Below are positions 16,385 to 24,527 of a stretch of 40,271 nucleotides of DNA, piece after piece. The translations under genes and the position numbers were made by a program. The notes beneath the pieces were generated by a model. It was given only the letters and a program-made list of their open reading frames with translations, was not told the DNA's origin and made no database searches. Source of the DNA: Actinomycetes bacterium (lineage in GTDB: Bacteria > Actinomycetota > Acidimicrobiia > Acidimicrobiales > Ilumatobacteraceae); the NCBI GenBank assembly GCA_025356335.1, contig JANXUF010000003.1, forward strand, positions 1 through 40,271. Direction: 5' to 3'. Within the stretch, counting starts at the first letter, position 1. Every line of letters begins with the position of its first letter.

Positions 16385-17172
16385 GCACGCACAACACAAC
16401 CATCGACAGTCATTCCAACGACAACGACAACGTCAATGTCAACGATCACGTCACGAAGATCGCCAGCAACGTGTTCAGCCGCCGCAGGCTGCTCGCCGGT
16501 GCCGGCATCCTCGGCGCAACGCTCGTGGCGGCGGCGTGCGGTTCCGACAACAACGACGCAGCGACGCCGACGAACACTGCTGCTGGCACCACTGGCGTTG
16601 CGGCCACGACGGCCGGCGCCACAGCGATGGGCGGCACAGCGATGGACGGCACAGCGATGGCCGGCACTGCCGGCGCTGCGACCAGCGGCACCGACGCCAA
16701 GATCGCCACGCTTGCTGCTGGACTCGAAGTCCTCGCCGTTGGCACCTACAAGGCGGCGCTCGAGGCAGCGACGGCCGGCAAGCTCGGTGCCGTTCCACCG
16801 GCGGTCGCCAACTTCGTGCAGACGGCGATGGCGCAGCATCAGACGCAGCTCGATGCGCTCAACAAGTTCCTCACCGGAGCCGGTGGAGCGGCCGTGACGC
16901 AGCCGAATGCGACCCTCAAGCCGATGGTCGACGCCGCCTTCGCCAAGGTGACCGACGTGACCGGCGCAGCGCAACTCGCGCTGTTGCTCGAACAGACGGC
17001 CGCGGCCACGTATCAGAGTGCGATTCCATTGCTCGAAGCACCGGCCACCATCCAGCTCGCCGGATCGATCCAGATCATCGACGCCCAGCATGCAGCAATC
17101 CTGCTGTTCGTCCTCGGCGAATACCCCGTCCCCGACACGTTCGGAAAACTCGACAAAGCCGTAGCCGCGTAA
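16381..17172 (+). CDS. Ferritin-like Tat lipoprotein
   Basis: The 263-residue product has an Asp/Asn/His-rich N-terminal tail, a twin-arginine motif SRRRLLAGAG and a lipobox VAAAC (Cys about residue 53). It is thus folded in the cytoplasm, probably with metal, exported by Tat and anchored by lipid. A low-complexity linker with repeated GTAM (GGTAMDGTAMAGTAG) precedes a ferritin-like four-helix domain: LEVLAVGTYKAAL, MAQHQTQLDAL, LEQTAAATYQSAI, DAQHAAILLFVLGEYP. The last helix has Asp-Ala-Gln-His where its partner has Glu-Cys-Gln-His, so one metal ligand may be changed. Start GTG 16381 overlaps the upstream stop. Function unknown. Confidence 0.88.
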   Translation: MSTHNTTIDSHSNDNDNVNVNDHVTKIASNVFSRRRLLAGAGILGATLVAAACGSDNNDAATPTNTAAGTTGVAATTAGATAMGGTAMDGTAMAGTAGAATSGTDAKIATLAAGLEVLAVGTYKAALEAATAGKLGAVPPAVANFVQTAMAQHQTQLDALNKFLTGAGGAAVTQPNATLKPMVDAAFAKVTDVTGAAQLALLLEQTAAATYQSAIPLLEAPATIQLAGSIQIIDAQHAAILLFVLGEYPVPDTFGKLDKAVAA

Positions 17173-17466
17173 TCTCCCCACTCGTTCACTCGCTCGTTCC
17201 TCGCGTCGTTCGCTCCGTTCGGTCGAGTTACTCGCTCGCTGGCGCTCACTTGTCGATGAGCGGCTTCGCCGCGCTGCTCTTTTGCGGCGACCAGCAAGCT
17301 GTCCTGGCCGCCGTATCGGGGGCTACCGCCCCCAAGCCCCCGACGGAACCTGCGGACACAACGCCTCGCGACCGACGTCATCGGACCCGTTCACGGCAAG
17401 AGAATGAAGTCAATGAAGACACGCAGCGCCCGAAGCGAGGAACGAGTATGGGGCGAGTGAGGGAAA
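17173..17466. repeat. Non-coding block flanked by imperfect inverted repeats
   Basis: This 294-base region has CTCGTTCCTCG at 17193-17203 and its exact reverse complement at 17436-17446, with further imperfect complementarity outside them. The left side is a degenerate CGCTCG/TTCGCTC run. In the middle TCGGGGGCT (17316-17324) pairs with AGCCCCCGA (17335-17343), a hairpin that may end transcription of both flanking convergent genes. No coding frame is credible. It may be a dispersed genomic repeat or a non-autonomous element. Confidence 0.6.
17316..17343. terminator. 9-bp GC hairpin between convergent genes
   Basis: TCGGGGGCT and AGCCCCCGA form a perfect 9-bp stem with a 10-base loop, placed between the ferritin-like gene and the converging nrdJ. 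Confidence 0.5.
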
Positions 17467-20328
17467 CTACGAGCAGCCCGAAGTGCTGCCGCAGCTCGGG
17501 CAGGCGTGGCAGGCACCGGCACGGATCATCGAGACGCCGCACTGCATGCACATCGGCGAATCCGACTTGTAGAACGGGCGAGCCGTTCCGTTCGGTCCGG
17601 TGAGGTCGGACACCGCTGCCGGCGGAGCTGTGCCGAGTTCCATCGACGTCTGCAACTCCGAGACCGACGGCACGCTCTTCGGGTCAGGGACGATGTCGTG
17701 CCCGTTGGCGTTGACGATCATGCTTTCCTCGACACCGGGAAGCGTCGGCTGCAGGCGCTCGTCGATCGAGAAGATGCCCATCTCCGCACGCTCGTCATAA
17801 GTGAGATATTCCAGCGCCAAGCGGCGGAACAGGTAGTCCATGATCGAGGCGGCGAAACGGATATCCGGATCGTCAGTCATACCGGCAGGCTCGAAGCGCA
17901 TGTTGACGAAGGCTTCGACGAATGCACGCATCGGCACGCCGTACTGCAGGCCGTAGCTGATCGACTTGGCGAAGGCATCCATGATGCCCGACAGTGTCGA
18001 ACCCTGCTTCGAGACGGTGAGGAAGATCTCCCCCGGACGGCCGTCGGCGTACTGGCCGACATTGGCGAAACCCTTGCAGTCGGCGACGCGGAACTCGAAC
18101 GTCTTGGCGTTGCGCGACCGCGGCAGCTTCTCGCGGACCGGGCGATGCACGACCTTCTCGATCACTTTCTCGACGACCATCTCGACCACTTTCTCGACCA
18201 CCATGGTGACCGGCTCGACGCCTGAGGCGCCGAGCGTCGGGTCCTTCTTGGCGGTCGACAGTGGCTGGGCGACTTTGCAGTTGTCGCGGTAGATGGCGAC
18301 AGCCTTGAGGCCGAGTTCCCACGACAGCATGTGCAACGCCTCGATGTCCTCGATCGTCGCTTCCTGCGGCATGTTCACGGTCTTGGAGATCGCACCGGAG
18401 ATGAACGGCTGCACCGCACCCATCATCCGCACGTGGCCTTCGTAATGGATGGTGTTGTCACCCATCGAGCAGGCGAAGACCGGCAGGTGCTCGACCTTGA
18501 GATGCGGTGCACCGAGAACCGATTTGTCGGTGTCGATGTAGGCGATGATGTCGTCGATCTGCGCTGAGGTGTATCCGAGGTTGCGCAGCGCCCGAGGGAT
18601 CGTCTGATTGACGATCTGCATCGTGCCGCCGCCGACCAGCTTCTTCAGCTTGACGAGGCCGAGGTCCGGTTCTATTCCTGTCGTGTCGCAGTCCATCATC
18701 AGCCCGATCGTGCCGGTGGGGGCGAGAACCGAGGCTTGGCTGTTGCGCACGCCGAACTCCTCGCCGTCACGAACAGCGTTCTCCCACGCCAACTGCGCGG
18801 CTTCGAGCAGATCGGCCGGCACGAAGGCCGGGTCGATCTGATGTGACGCATCCTCGTGCTTGCGCAGCACCCTCAGCATGTGTTCTGCATTCTCCGAGTA
18901 GCCGGCGAACGGGCCCATACGACTGGCGGTGCGGGCGGACGTGGCATAGGAGTGCCCTGTCATCAGCGCGGTGATCGCTGCGGCCCAGGTGCGCCCGGCG
19001 ACAGAGTCGTACGGCATCCCGAGGGCCATCAGCATCGCCCCGAGGTTGGCGTAGCCGATACCGAGCTGGCGGAACCGATGGCTCGTCTCGCCGATCTCCT
19101 TGGTCGGATAGTCGGCACGACCGACGAGGATCTCCTGGGCGGTGAACATGACCTCGATGGTGTGGCGGAACGCATCGATGTCGAAGACGTCGTCGTTGCC
19201 GAGGTACTTCAGCAGGTTGATCGACGCCAGGTTGCATGCCGAGTTGTCGAGGTGCATGTACTCACTGCACGGATTCGAGCCGTTGATCCGACCCGTCGAA
19301 TGGGCGGTGTGCCACTCGTTGATCGTCGTGTCGAACTGCAGGCCGGGGTCTGCACATTCCCACGAGGCGGTGGCGATCTGACGCCACAGATCACGGGCGC
19401 GCACCGTCCCGACGACGGACCCGTCTGTCACCGACTTGTAATTCCAGTCGCTGTCGGCGATGACCGCATCCATGAAGGCGTCGGTGATGCGAACGGAGTT
19501 GTTGGCGTTCTGATACTGAATGCTGAAGCTGTCGCTGCCGTCGAGGTCCATGTCGAAGCCGGCGTCACGCAACACGCGGGCCTTCTTCTCCTCCTTGGAC
19601 TTGCACCAGATGAACTCTTCGAGATCGGGATGGTCGACGTTGAGGATGACCATCTTCGCCGCCCGACGCGTCTTGCCACCCGACTTGATCGTGCCGGCCG
19701 AGGCGTCTGCGCCACGCATGAAACTGACGGGGCCCGAGGCGGTGCCGCCGCCCTGCAGCAGCTCCTTCGACGAACGGATCCTCGACAGGTTGACACCGGC
19801 ACCCGAGCCGCCCTTGAAGATCACGCCCTCCTCCCGGTACCAGTTGAGGATCGACGACATCGTGTCGTCGACGGAGAGGATGAAGCAGGCGCTGGCCTGC
19901 TGGGGCACACCGGCGACGCCGATGTTGAACCACACCGGACTGTTGAACGCCGCACGCTGGGTGACGAGGATGTATTTCAGTTCGTCGCAGAATGCTGCCG
20001 CTTCCTCGGCACCGTCGAAGTACCCGCCCTCGGTACCCCACAGCGTGATGGTGTCGGCAACCCGGTCGACGACTTCCTTCAGCGAGGACTCCCGCTCCGG
20101 TGTCCCGAGCGTGCCACGGAAGTACTTCTGCGAGACGATATTAGTGGCGTTCAACGACCAACCGACCGGGAACTCGACACCGAGCTGCTCGAAGGCGACC
20201 GTGCCGTCTTTCCAGTTACTGATCCTGGCGTCGCGGTGCTCCCAGAGAACCTGGTCGTAGGGATGCACGCCCGCCTCGGTGAACCGACGACCGATTCCGA
20301 TGGCGAGACGATCCGGTGCAATTGACAT
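17467..20328 (-). CDS. nrdJ: Adenosylcobalamin-dependent ribonucleotide reductase (class II)
   Basis: NrdJ reduces ribonucleotides to deoxyribonucleotides with a B12-generated thiyl radical, with or without oxygen. The 953-residue protein shows the active-site cysteine in ACFILSV (Cys148), FKGGSGAGVNLSRIR, the NPCSE motif (Asn352, Cys354, Glu356), APTGTIGLMMDCDTTGIEP and a C-terminal zinc-finger-like tail with redox cysteines (CMQCG, CHACPSCGSTSGC). A Val/Glu/Lys repeat (about residues 700-730, VVEKVVEMVVEKVIEKVV) links the barrel to the C-terminal TSCPD-type part. ATG 20328 is fixed by AAGGAG 6 bases upstream; the longer frame to 20442 crosses the promoter. An NrdR box lies upstream and nrdR is 3.7 kb away. 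Confidence 0.97.
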   Translation of the reverse strand: MSIAPDRLAIGIGRRFTEAGVHPYDQVLWEHRDARISNWKDGTVAFEQLGVEFPVGWSLNATNIVSQKYFRGTLGTPERESSLKEVVDRVADTITLWGTEGGYFDGAEEAAAFCDELKYILVTQRAAFNSPVWFNIGVAGVPQQASACFILSVDDTMSSILNWYREEGVIFKGGSGAGVNLSRIRSSKELLQGGGTASGPVSFMRGADASAGTIKSGGKTRRAAKMVILNVDHPDLEEFIWCKSKEEKKARVLRDAGFDMDLDGSDSFSIQYQNANNSVRITDAFMDAVIADSDWNYKSVTDGSVVGTVRARDLWRQIATASWECADPGLQFDTTINEWHTAHSTGRINGSNPCSEYMHLDNSACNLASINLLKYLGNDDVFDIDAFRHTIEVMFTAQEILVGRADYPTKEIGETSHRFRQLGIGYANLGAMLMALGMPYDSVAGRTWAAAITALMTGHSYATSARTASRMGPFAGYSENAEHMLRVLRKHEDASHQIDPAFVPADLLEAAQLAWENAVRDGEEFGVRNSQASVLAPTGTIGLMMDCDTTGIEPDLGLVKLKKLVGGGTMQIVNQTIPRALRNLGYTSAQIDDIIAYIDTDKSVLGAPHLKVEHLPVFACSMGDNTIHYEGHVRMMGAVQPFISGAISKTVNMPQEATIEDIEALHMLSWELGLKAVAIYRDNCKVAQPLSTAKKDPTLGASGVEPVTMVVEKVVEMVVEKVIEKVVHRPVREKLPRSRNAKTFEFRVADCKGFANVGQYADGRPGEIFLTVSKQGSTLSGIMDAFAKSISYGLQYGVPMRAFVEAFVNMRFEPAGMTDDPDIRFAASIMDYLFRRLALEYLTYDERAEMGIFSIDERLQPTLPGVEESMIVNANGHDIVPDPKSVPSVSELQTSMELGTAPPAAVSDLTGPNGTARPFYKSDSPMCMQCGVSMIRAGACHACPSCGSTSGCS

Positions 20329-20366
20329 GGTTACTCCTTGTGTCGGCCGAGTGCCGAGATCCGTGT

Positions 20367-20396
20367 GTGCGTCATTCGTGCTGTGCGTCATTCGTG
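20367..20396. repeat. Two-copy direct repeat GTGCGTCATTCGTG
   Basis: Two identical 14-base copies are spaced 16 bases apart (20367-20380 and 20383-20396), in the leader of nrdJ 39 bases before its start codon. They may be a duplicated protein-binding site or slippage. Confidence 0.6.
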
Positions 20397-20458
20397 TGCT
20401 GTGATCGATCGAAGCGTTTCGGTGGAGCCGGGATGATGGCACTGCAAACCGCGAACAG

Positions 20459-20474
20459 ACACAACATCTAGTGA
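20459..20474. promoter_or_regulatory. NrdR box upstream of nrdJ
   Basis: ACACAACATCTAGTGA matches the NrdR consensus ACACWATATHWWGTGT at about 13-14 of 16 positions. A weaker half-match CACTAC-N4-TAG starts 42 bases away (20501), four helical turns, as expected for paired NrdR sites. NrdR would repress nrdJ when dATP is abundant. Confidence 0.7.
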
Positions 20475-20630
20475 ACGAAGGTTCTTCCCGGCCCCCTTCT
20501 GCACTACGGGTAGATATTACAGCATTGAAATTACAACCGTGTCAATCGTTTGCCGGAGATACTTTTCTGGGAACCCTCACCCGCCGACCTGGCCGGGCTG
20601 GGACCCTGCTCAGCGACGAGCACGTTCTGC

Positions 20631-20750
20631 GGTCACGGTACGAGAAACGAAGGTTCGGGGTTCCCCACCCCATCCGGCACACGCGTCGCACTCTCAATTC
20701 GAGAACCATGACTCGCACAACCTGGACATCCGCGCTTTCGTACCGTGACC
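20631..20750. repeat. 120-base element bounded by a perfect 13-bp inverted repeat
   Basis: GGTCACGGTACGA (20631-20643) and TCGTACCGTGACC (20738-20750) are perfect complements 94 bases apart, with partial pairing continuing inward. Inside are GGGGTTCCCC and the pair GGTTC (20654-20658) / GAACC (20703-20707). It could be a folded RNA, a miniature mobile element or a structured leader or terminator. No flanking target-site duplication is seen. Confidence 0.55.
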
Positions 20751-20875
20751 GACTACGGGAGGACACCCTAGGCAACGTCGCCTGTGTGGAGGAAGGGGTA
20801 CAAGGGTGTGAATTGGTTGTGGATTCCGCCATCTTCATCCACAGGCGGGGGCCGCTGGGTCCGGACACAGCAGAT

Positions 20876-23312
20876 TCAGTGGCGGACGCCGTCAGCGATG
20901 CCGTACACGGGCTTCCGGGCGACCCCTGCATCCACGCTGACGATCACCGGGATCGCCGTCAGGACCGACGTGCCTGAGAGCGGATCGAGCGACCTGTGGT
21001 CGCTGAGGACGTTGGAATTCACTCCGCTGACTCCGGCGGCGACCCGCAACTGCGTGCCGGCAAGGCCGTGTCCCCAGCCGTGCGGCAGGCTGACGACCCC
21101 CACGTCGAATCCCATCGGTGAGTTCGACGGCGACGGTCAATGAACCGGCAGACGACGACACCGAGCGAGCATTCCGTCGGCGAGGCCGATGCTGTCAGCG
21201 TCTTCAGGGTGAACCTGCAGTGTGCATCGAGACTTTCCCTTCACCAGCACGCCGATGTTGTGCATCCACGAGTTGTTCGAGCGCAGGTCACGTCGTCCGA
21301 CCAGCACCATCTCGGTCCCAGAGAACGCGGGTGAAGTCTCAACGGCAGCTCGAGAGTCTTCGATAGCCCGCTGCACGCGGTCGAGATCATCGATCAGCAC
21401 CCGGGGAGCCAACTCCACCATCCCGGATGGCGTACGGAGCACATCGGGCAGTCGAGGTTCGAGTGCTCCGAAATCGATCCCGTGCTGGTGAGCCAACAGT
21501 TCGTCGAGCGTCGCTCCGCCGGGTTTGGCACCGAAGCCGTCCCCGTACGGACCGGTGCGGATCATGAAGTCGAGCATCCGTTCCGGACCCGTCCGTGCTC
21601 CGGCGCCGACAGCAGCGAGCAGTTCCTGTGGATCACGGCTGTGGACAATGGAATGGGGGTCGCGCACGGCCGACGCAACCATCGAGCCGATCATGCCGTC
21701 GTCCACGAACCCGGCATCGGCGGACGCCGGTCTGCCCTGAGCAATCGAGGCCAATTTGATGAGGACCTCCCACTCATCCGGCTGCCCGGCCGGCCGCTCG
21801 AAAACCGGCGGGCTGTAGTTGGCGACGTTGCGTATGGCGAACTGCAGCAACGCGACGTCGTAGTGACCGCGTTCGAGTTGCGACGGCGGCGGCAGGATGA
21901 CATCGGCATGCCTCGTCGTCTCGTTGAGGTAGATGTCGACGGACACCATGAATTCCAACTGCCTCAAGGCGTCGTCGAGGCGGGCGACACCATCGGCATT
22001 GCCATTCGGCGTCGACAGCACCGGATTGCCCGCAACCGTAACCAGACCTCTGATCTGTCCGTCGCCTGGCGTGGTGATCTCCTCGGCGAGCACGGCGACG
22101 GGATATTCACCCATGACCTCCGCCAACCCGCTGACCCGGCTGTGACCCCTGCCGACAGTGAATGCTGGACCGGTGCGGCCGGCGCCACGTGTCGTCGGGC
22201 CGCCTGTCACCGGACGAGAGAACATCACGCCTCCGGCACGATCGAGGTTGCCGGTGAGCACGTTGACGACATCGATCAGCCACGACGTCGTCGTGCCGAA
22301 CATCGTCGTCGTCGTGCCGATTCGTCCGTACACCGCTGCCGTTGGTGCTGCCGCAAGCTCACGGGCGATCCGACGGGTTGTTGCGGCGTCGATCCCGCAC
22401 CATCGTTCGACGAACTCGGGTGTGAATGGCTGCATCGCCGATCTGATGTCATCGAGACCGTTGAGAAAAGCGGAGACGTGCTGGCCGGGATCGACGAGAC
22501 CTTCGATGAACAGCGTGTTGATGATGCCGAGCAACAGTCCGGCGTCGGCGCCAGGGCGGATGGCGAGCCATTCATCGGCAGACTCTGCGGTACGCGAACG
22601 CCGAGGATCGACGACGACGAGCTTTCCGCCGCGTTCGCGCATTGCTTCGAGCCTGCCCGGAAAATCGGGGGCTGTGGCACATGCTGCCGTTGGAGGCATA
22701 CGGATTGGCACCGAGCATCAGCAGGTAGTCGGTGCGGTCGAGGTCGGGAACCGCCACCGAAACGCCTGTACCGAAGAGATACCCGCAGGCGATCTGCTTC
22801 GGCATCTGGTCGACAGTCGAGGCACTGAATCGGTTGTGACTGCCGAGCGCTTGGAGCAGCGGGCGGTTGTAGAGCAACGCCGACATGCTGTGCGCACCTG
22901 GATTGCCCAGATAACTGGCCAACGAACTGCGGCCATGGCGGTCGATGACGCCATTGAGTCCGGCGTGCACCGCTTCCCACGCCTCGTCCCAGCTCACCGC
23001 CACGTGGACGCCATCGCGCTTGAGCATCGGTGACCGGAGGCGATCCGGATCGTCGTGCAACTGCTTCAGCGTGCTGCCCTTCGGGCAGATGTAGCCGTGG
23101 CTGAAGACGTCGGCACGATCCCCGCGGATGCGCACGACTGTGCCCGGCTTCGAGGGTGCGTCTCGGACCGTGATCTCGAGACCGCAGCCGGCTTCGCACA
23201 ACGGACATGTCCGAAACACTGTGCGCTCGCCTGGCCGATCGCTCGGCTGTTCGGCGGTCGCTTCCAGCTTCACGTCGCTGCGGGTGGCAGGCTCATCGGT
23301 CCACGCATCCAT
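20876..23312 (-). pseudogene. Molybdopterin oxidoreductase broken by three frameshifts
   Basis: The product would be a molybdenum/tungsten bis-MGD enzyme related to formate dehydrogenase/BisC-type oxidoreductases. The N-terminus has the 4Fe-4S motif CPLCEAGCG plus a fourth Cys in CPKG. Then come the MGD-binding middle and the C-terminal dinucleotide-binding domain with VVSLPHGWGHGLAGTQL and SGTSVLTAIPV. The first frame (from ATG 23312) is lost at about 22682, where ATGTGCC would need to be ATGGCC to give GSMATAPDFPGR. The second frame reaches a stop at 21137; one missing base at about 21165 and one extra G in the GGGGG run near 21095 restore ARVSSSAGSLTVAVELTDG then GVVSLPHGWGH. Apart from the indels no stop interrupts the gene. 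It is either a recent pseudogene or a cluster of sequencing errors. The partner subunit is absent. Confidence 0.85.
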
Positions 23313-23336
23313 TCGAGTCCTGTCTGTCGAGTCGTA

Positions 23337-23353
23337 CGTGCGATCATCGCACG
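23337..23353. promoter_or_regulatory. 17-bp palindrome CGTGCGAT-C-ATCGCACG at a divergent start
   Basis: The 8-bp arms are perfect. The palindrome ends directly before ATG 23354 of the RibD-like gene and lies 25 bases upstream of the oxidoreductase start. It could be an operator shared by both genes. It occupies the place of a ribosome-binding site. Confidence 0.55.
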
Positions 23354-24019
23354 ATGCGTCAATTGTTCCCCCACCCAGTCGATGACCTCACCATCGAGGA
23401 GGCATATTCGGATCCGGGCCGTCGGCGGCACGGCGACGGCACCCCGTGGCTCGGCCTGTGCATGGTGGCAAGCATGGATGGCGGCACGGCCGTCGGTGGG
23501 ACCTCGCGAGCGCTCGGCAACGCAAGCGACAGCGCGATCCTGCTCGGTTTGCGCCAGATCGCCGAGATGGTCATCGTCGGCGCCGGGACGATCCGCTCCG
23601 AGCGATACGGACCGCCGAAGCAGCCGGGACTGCGTATCGGCGTCGTCACGTCGTCAGCAACAGGACTCGATCTGGAGAGCGAGTTGTTCACCAGCGGCAG
23701 TGGATTCCTGATCACGACGACGTCGGCGCCGGCCGTCACGATCGACACGGTCCGCGCCGGCGATGCACATGTCGACCTGCGTGCAGCGCTGGCGCAATTG
23801 AACGTCGATTTCCTGCAGGGCGAGGGCGGCGCAGCACTCAACGGTTCGCTGTTCGAGGCCGACCTGGTCGACGAGGTCAACCTGACCGTGTCGCCACACG
23901 TCATCGGAGGCGATTCAGCCCGCGTCGTCACGGGTGCGAGCGAACAACTCCGGCGCTTCGAGCTGCAACATGTGCTCGAAGACGAGGGGTTCTTGTTCAC
24001 CCGCTATGTTCGGCGCTGA
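23354..24019 (+). CDS. RibD C-terminal / dihydrofolate reductase-fold protein
   Basis: The 221-residue protein has the RibD reductase fold: WLGLCMVASMDGGTAVGGTSRAL, ALGNASDSAILLGLRQIAEMVIVGAGTIRSERYG, a nucleotide-binding QGEGGAALNGSLFEADLVDEVNLTVSPHVIGGDS and an FELQHVLEDEGFLFTRY ending. Members reduce pyrimidine intermediates of riboflavin synthesis or related pterin-like substrates with NADPH. No deaminase domain is attached, and no other riboflavin gene is nearby, so the substrate is open. Start ATG 23354 abuts a 17-bp palindrome and has no ribosome-binding site, possibly leaderless. Its 3' end overlaps the converging nrdR by 23 bases. Confidence 0.88.
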   Translation: MRQLFPHPVDDLTIEEAYSDPGRRRHGDGTPWLGLCMVASMDGGTAVGGTSRALGNASDSAILLGLRQIAEMVIVGAGTIRSERYGPPKQPGLRIGVVTSSATGLDLESELFTSGSGFLITTTSAPAVTIDTVRAGDAHVDLRAALAQLNVDFLQGEGGAALNGSLFEADLVDEVNLTVSPHVIGGDSARVVTGASEQLRRFELQHVLEDEGFLFTRYVRR

Positions 24020-24464
24020 GTTTCTGCAAGAGCGAAAGCTCACGTCGAAAGTCCGAAGCGCCGTCGAAACCCTTGTAGACGCTGGCAAATCGTAGGTAGG
24101 CAACCTCGTCGAGACGCCGCAGTCGATCGAGCACAGCGACCCCGATCCGAGCGCTGGTGACATCGGGTCCCTCTGCACGCATCTCGTCCTCGATGGCATC
24201 GACAAGCCTGACGATGTCCTCCTGCGTGACCGGCCTGCCCTTGGATGCAGCGCGGATCCCGCCCGCCAGTTTGGCAGCTTCGAACGGCTCACGGCCGCCG
24301 TGGCTCTTGGTGACGATCAGGCGAACTTCTTCGAGGCGCTCGAACGTCGTGAAACGATACGAACAGCTCAGGCACTGCCGGCGTCGGCGAATTGCCGAGC
24401 CCTCCTCGGCGACACGAGAGTCGACGACTTTGGTGTCTTCTTCGTGACAGGAAGGGCAACGCAC
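23997..24464 (-). CDS. nrdR: Transcriptional repressor NrdR
   Basis: NrdR is a zinc-ribbon/ATP-cone repressor that senses (d)ATP and switches off ribonucleotide-reductase genes. Zinc cysteines are at 3, 6, 31 and 34 (MRCPSCHEEDTKVVDSR and RRRQCLSCSYRFTTFER), followed by the ATP-cone (REPFEAAKLAGGIRAASKGRPV to RFASVYKGF). Length is 155, the family standard. The start is GTG 24464, six bases after a -10 TATTGT (24471-24476) with TTGCCT 16 bases further upstream, so the mRNA is probably leaderless. The target nrdJ, with an NrdR box, is in the same window. The 3' end overlaps the RibD-like gene tail to tail. Confidence 0.97.
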   Translation of the reverse strand: MRCPSCHEEDTKVVDSRVAEEGSAIRRRRQCLSCSYRFTTFERLEEVRLIVTKSHGGREPFEAAKLAGGIRAASKGRPVTQEDIVRLVDAIEDEMRAEGPDVTSARIGVAVLDRLRRLDEVAYLRFASVYKGFDGASDFRRELSLLQKLSAEHSG

Positions 24465-24470
24465 ACGTGC

Positions 24471-24498
24471 ACAATAACGGAACTGTTGCCTCAGGCAA
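24471..24498 (-). promoter_or_regulatory. nrdR promoter with palindrome TTGCCT-C-AGGCAA over the -35
   Basis: The -10 TATTGT is at 24471-24476 and the -35 TTGCCT at 24493-24498, with a 16-base spacer. The perfect palindrome TTGCCTCAGGCAA (24486-24498) covers the -35, a suitable place for a repressor. It does not match the NrdR or LexA box. Confidence 0.5.
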
Positions 24499-24527
24499 TC
24501 GCACTCCGCCGGATCAGTTCGGCACGA

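Larger units (their letters stand above)
20329..20875. promoter_or_regulatory. nrdJ upstream region
   Basis: These 547 bases lack a gene. They contain a two-copy 16-base direct repeat (20367-20396), an NrdR box (20459-20474) with a weaker second box (20501-20516), and a 120-base inverted-repeat element (20631-20750). I looked for the conserved B12-box of a cobalamin riboswitch and did not see one. Confidence 0.55.

Noticed and set aside
20438..20442. Upstream start for nrdJ
   Set aside because: It would translate through the promoter and the direct repeat, whereas ATG 20328 has an AAGGAG at ideal spacing.
20329..20875. Cobalamin riboswitch upstream of nrdJ
   Set aside because: The conserved B12-box and GCCACTG-type motifs were not found by eye; a covariance search would be decisive.
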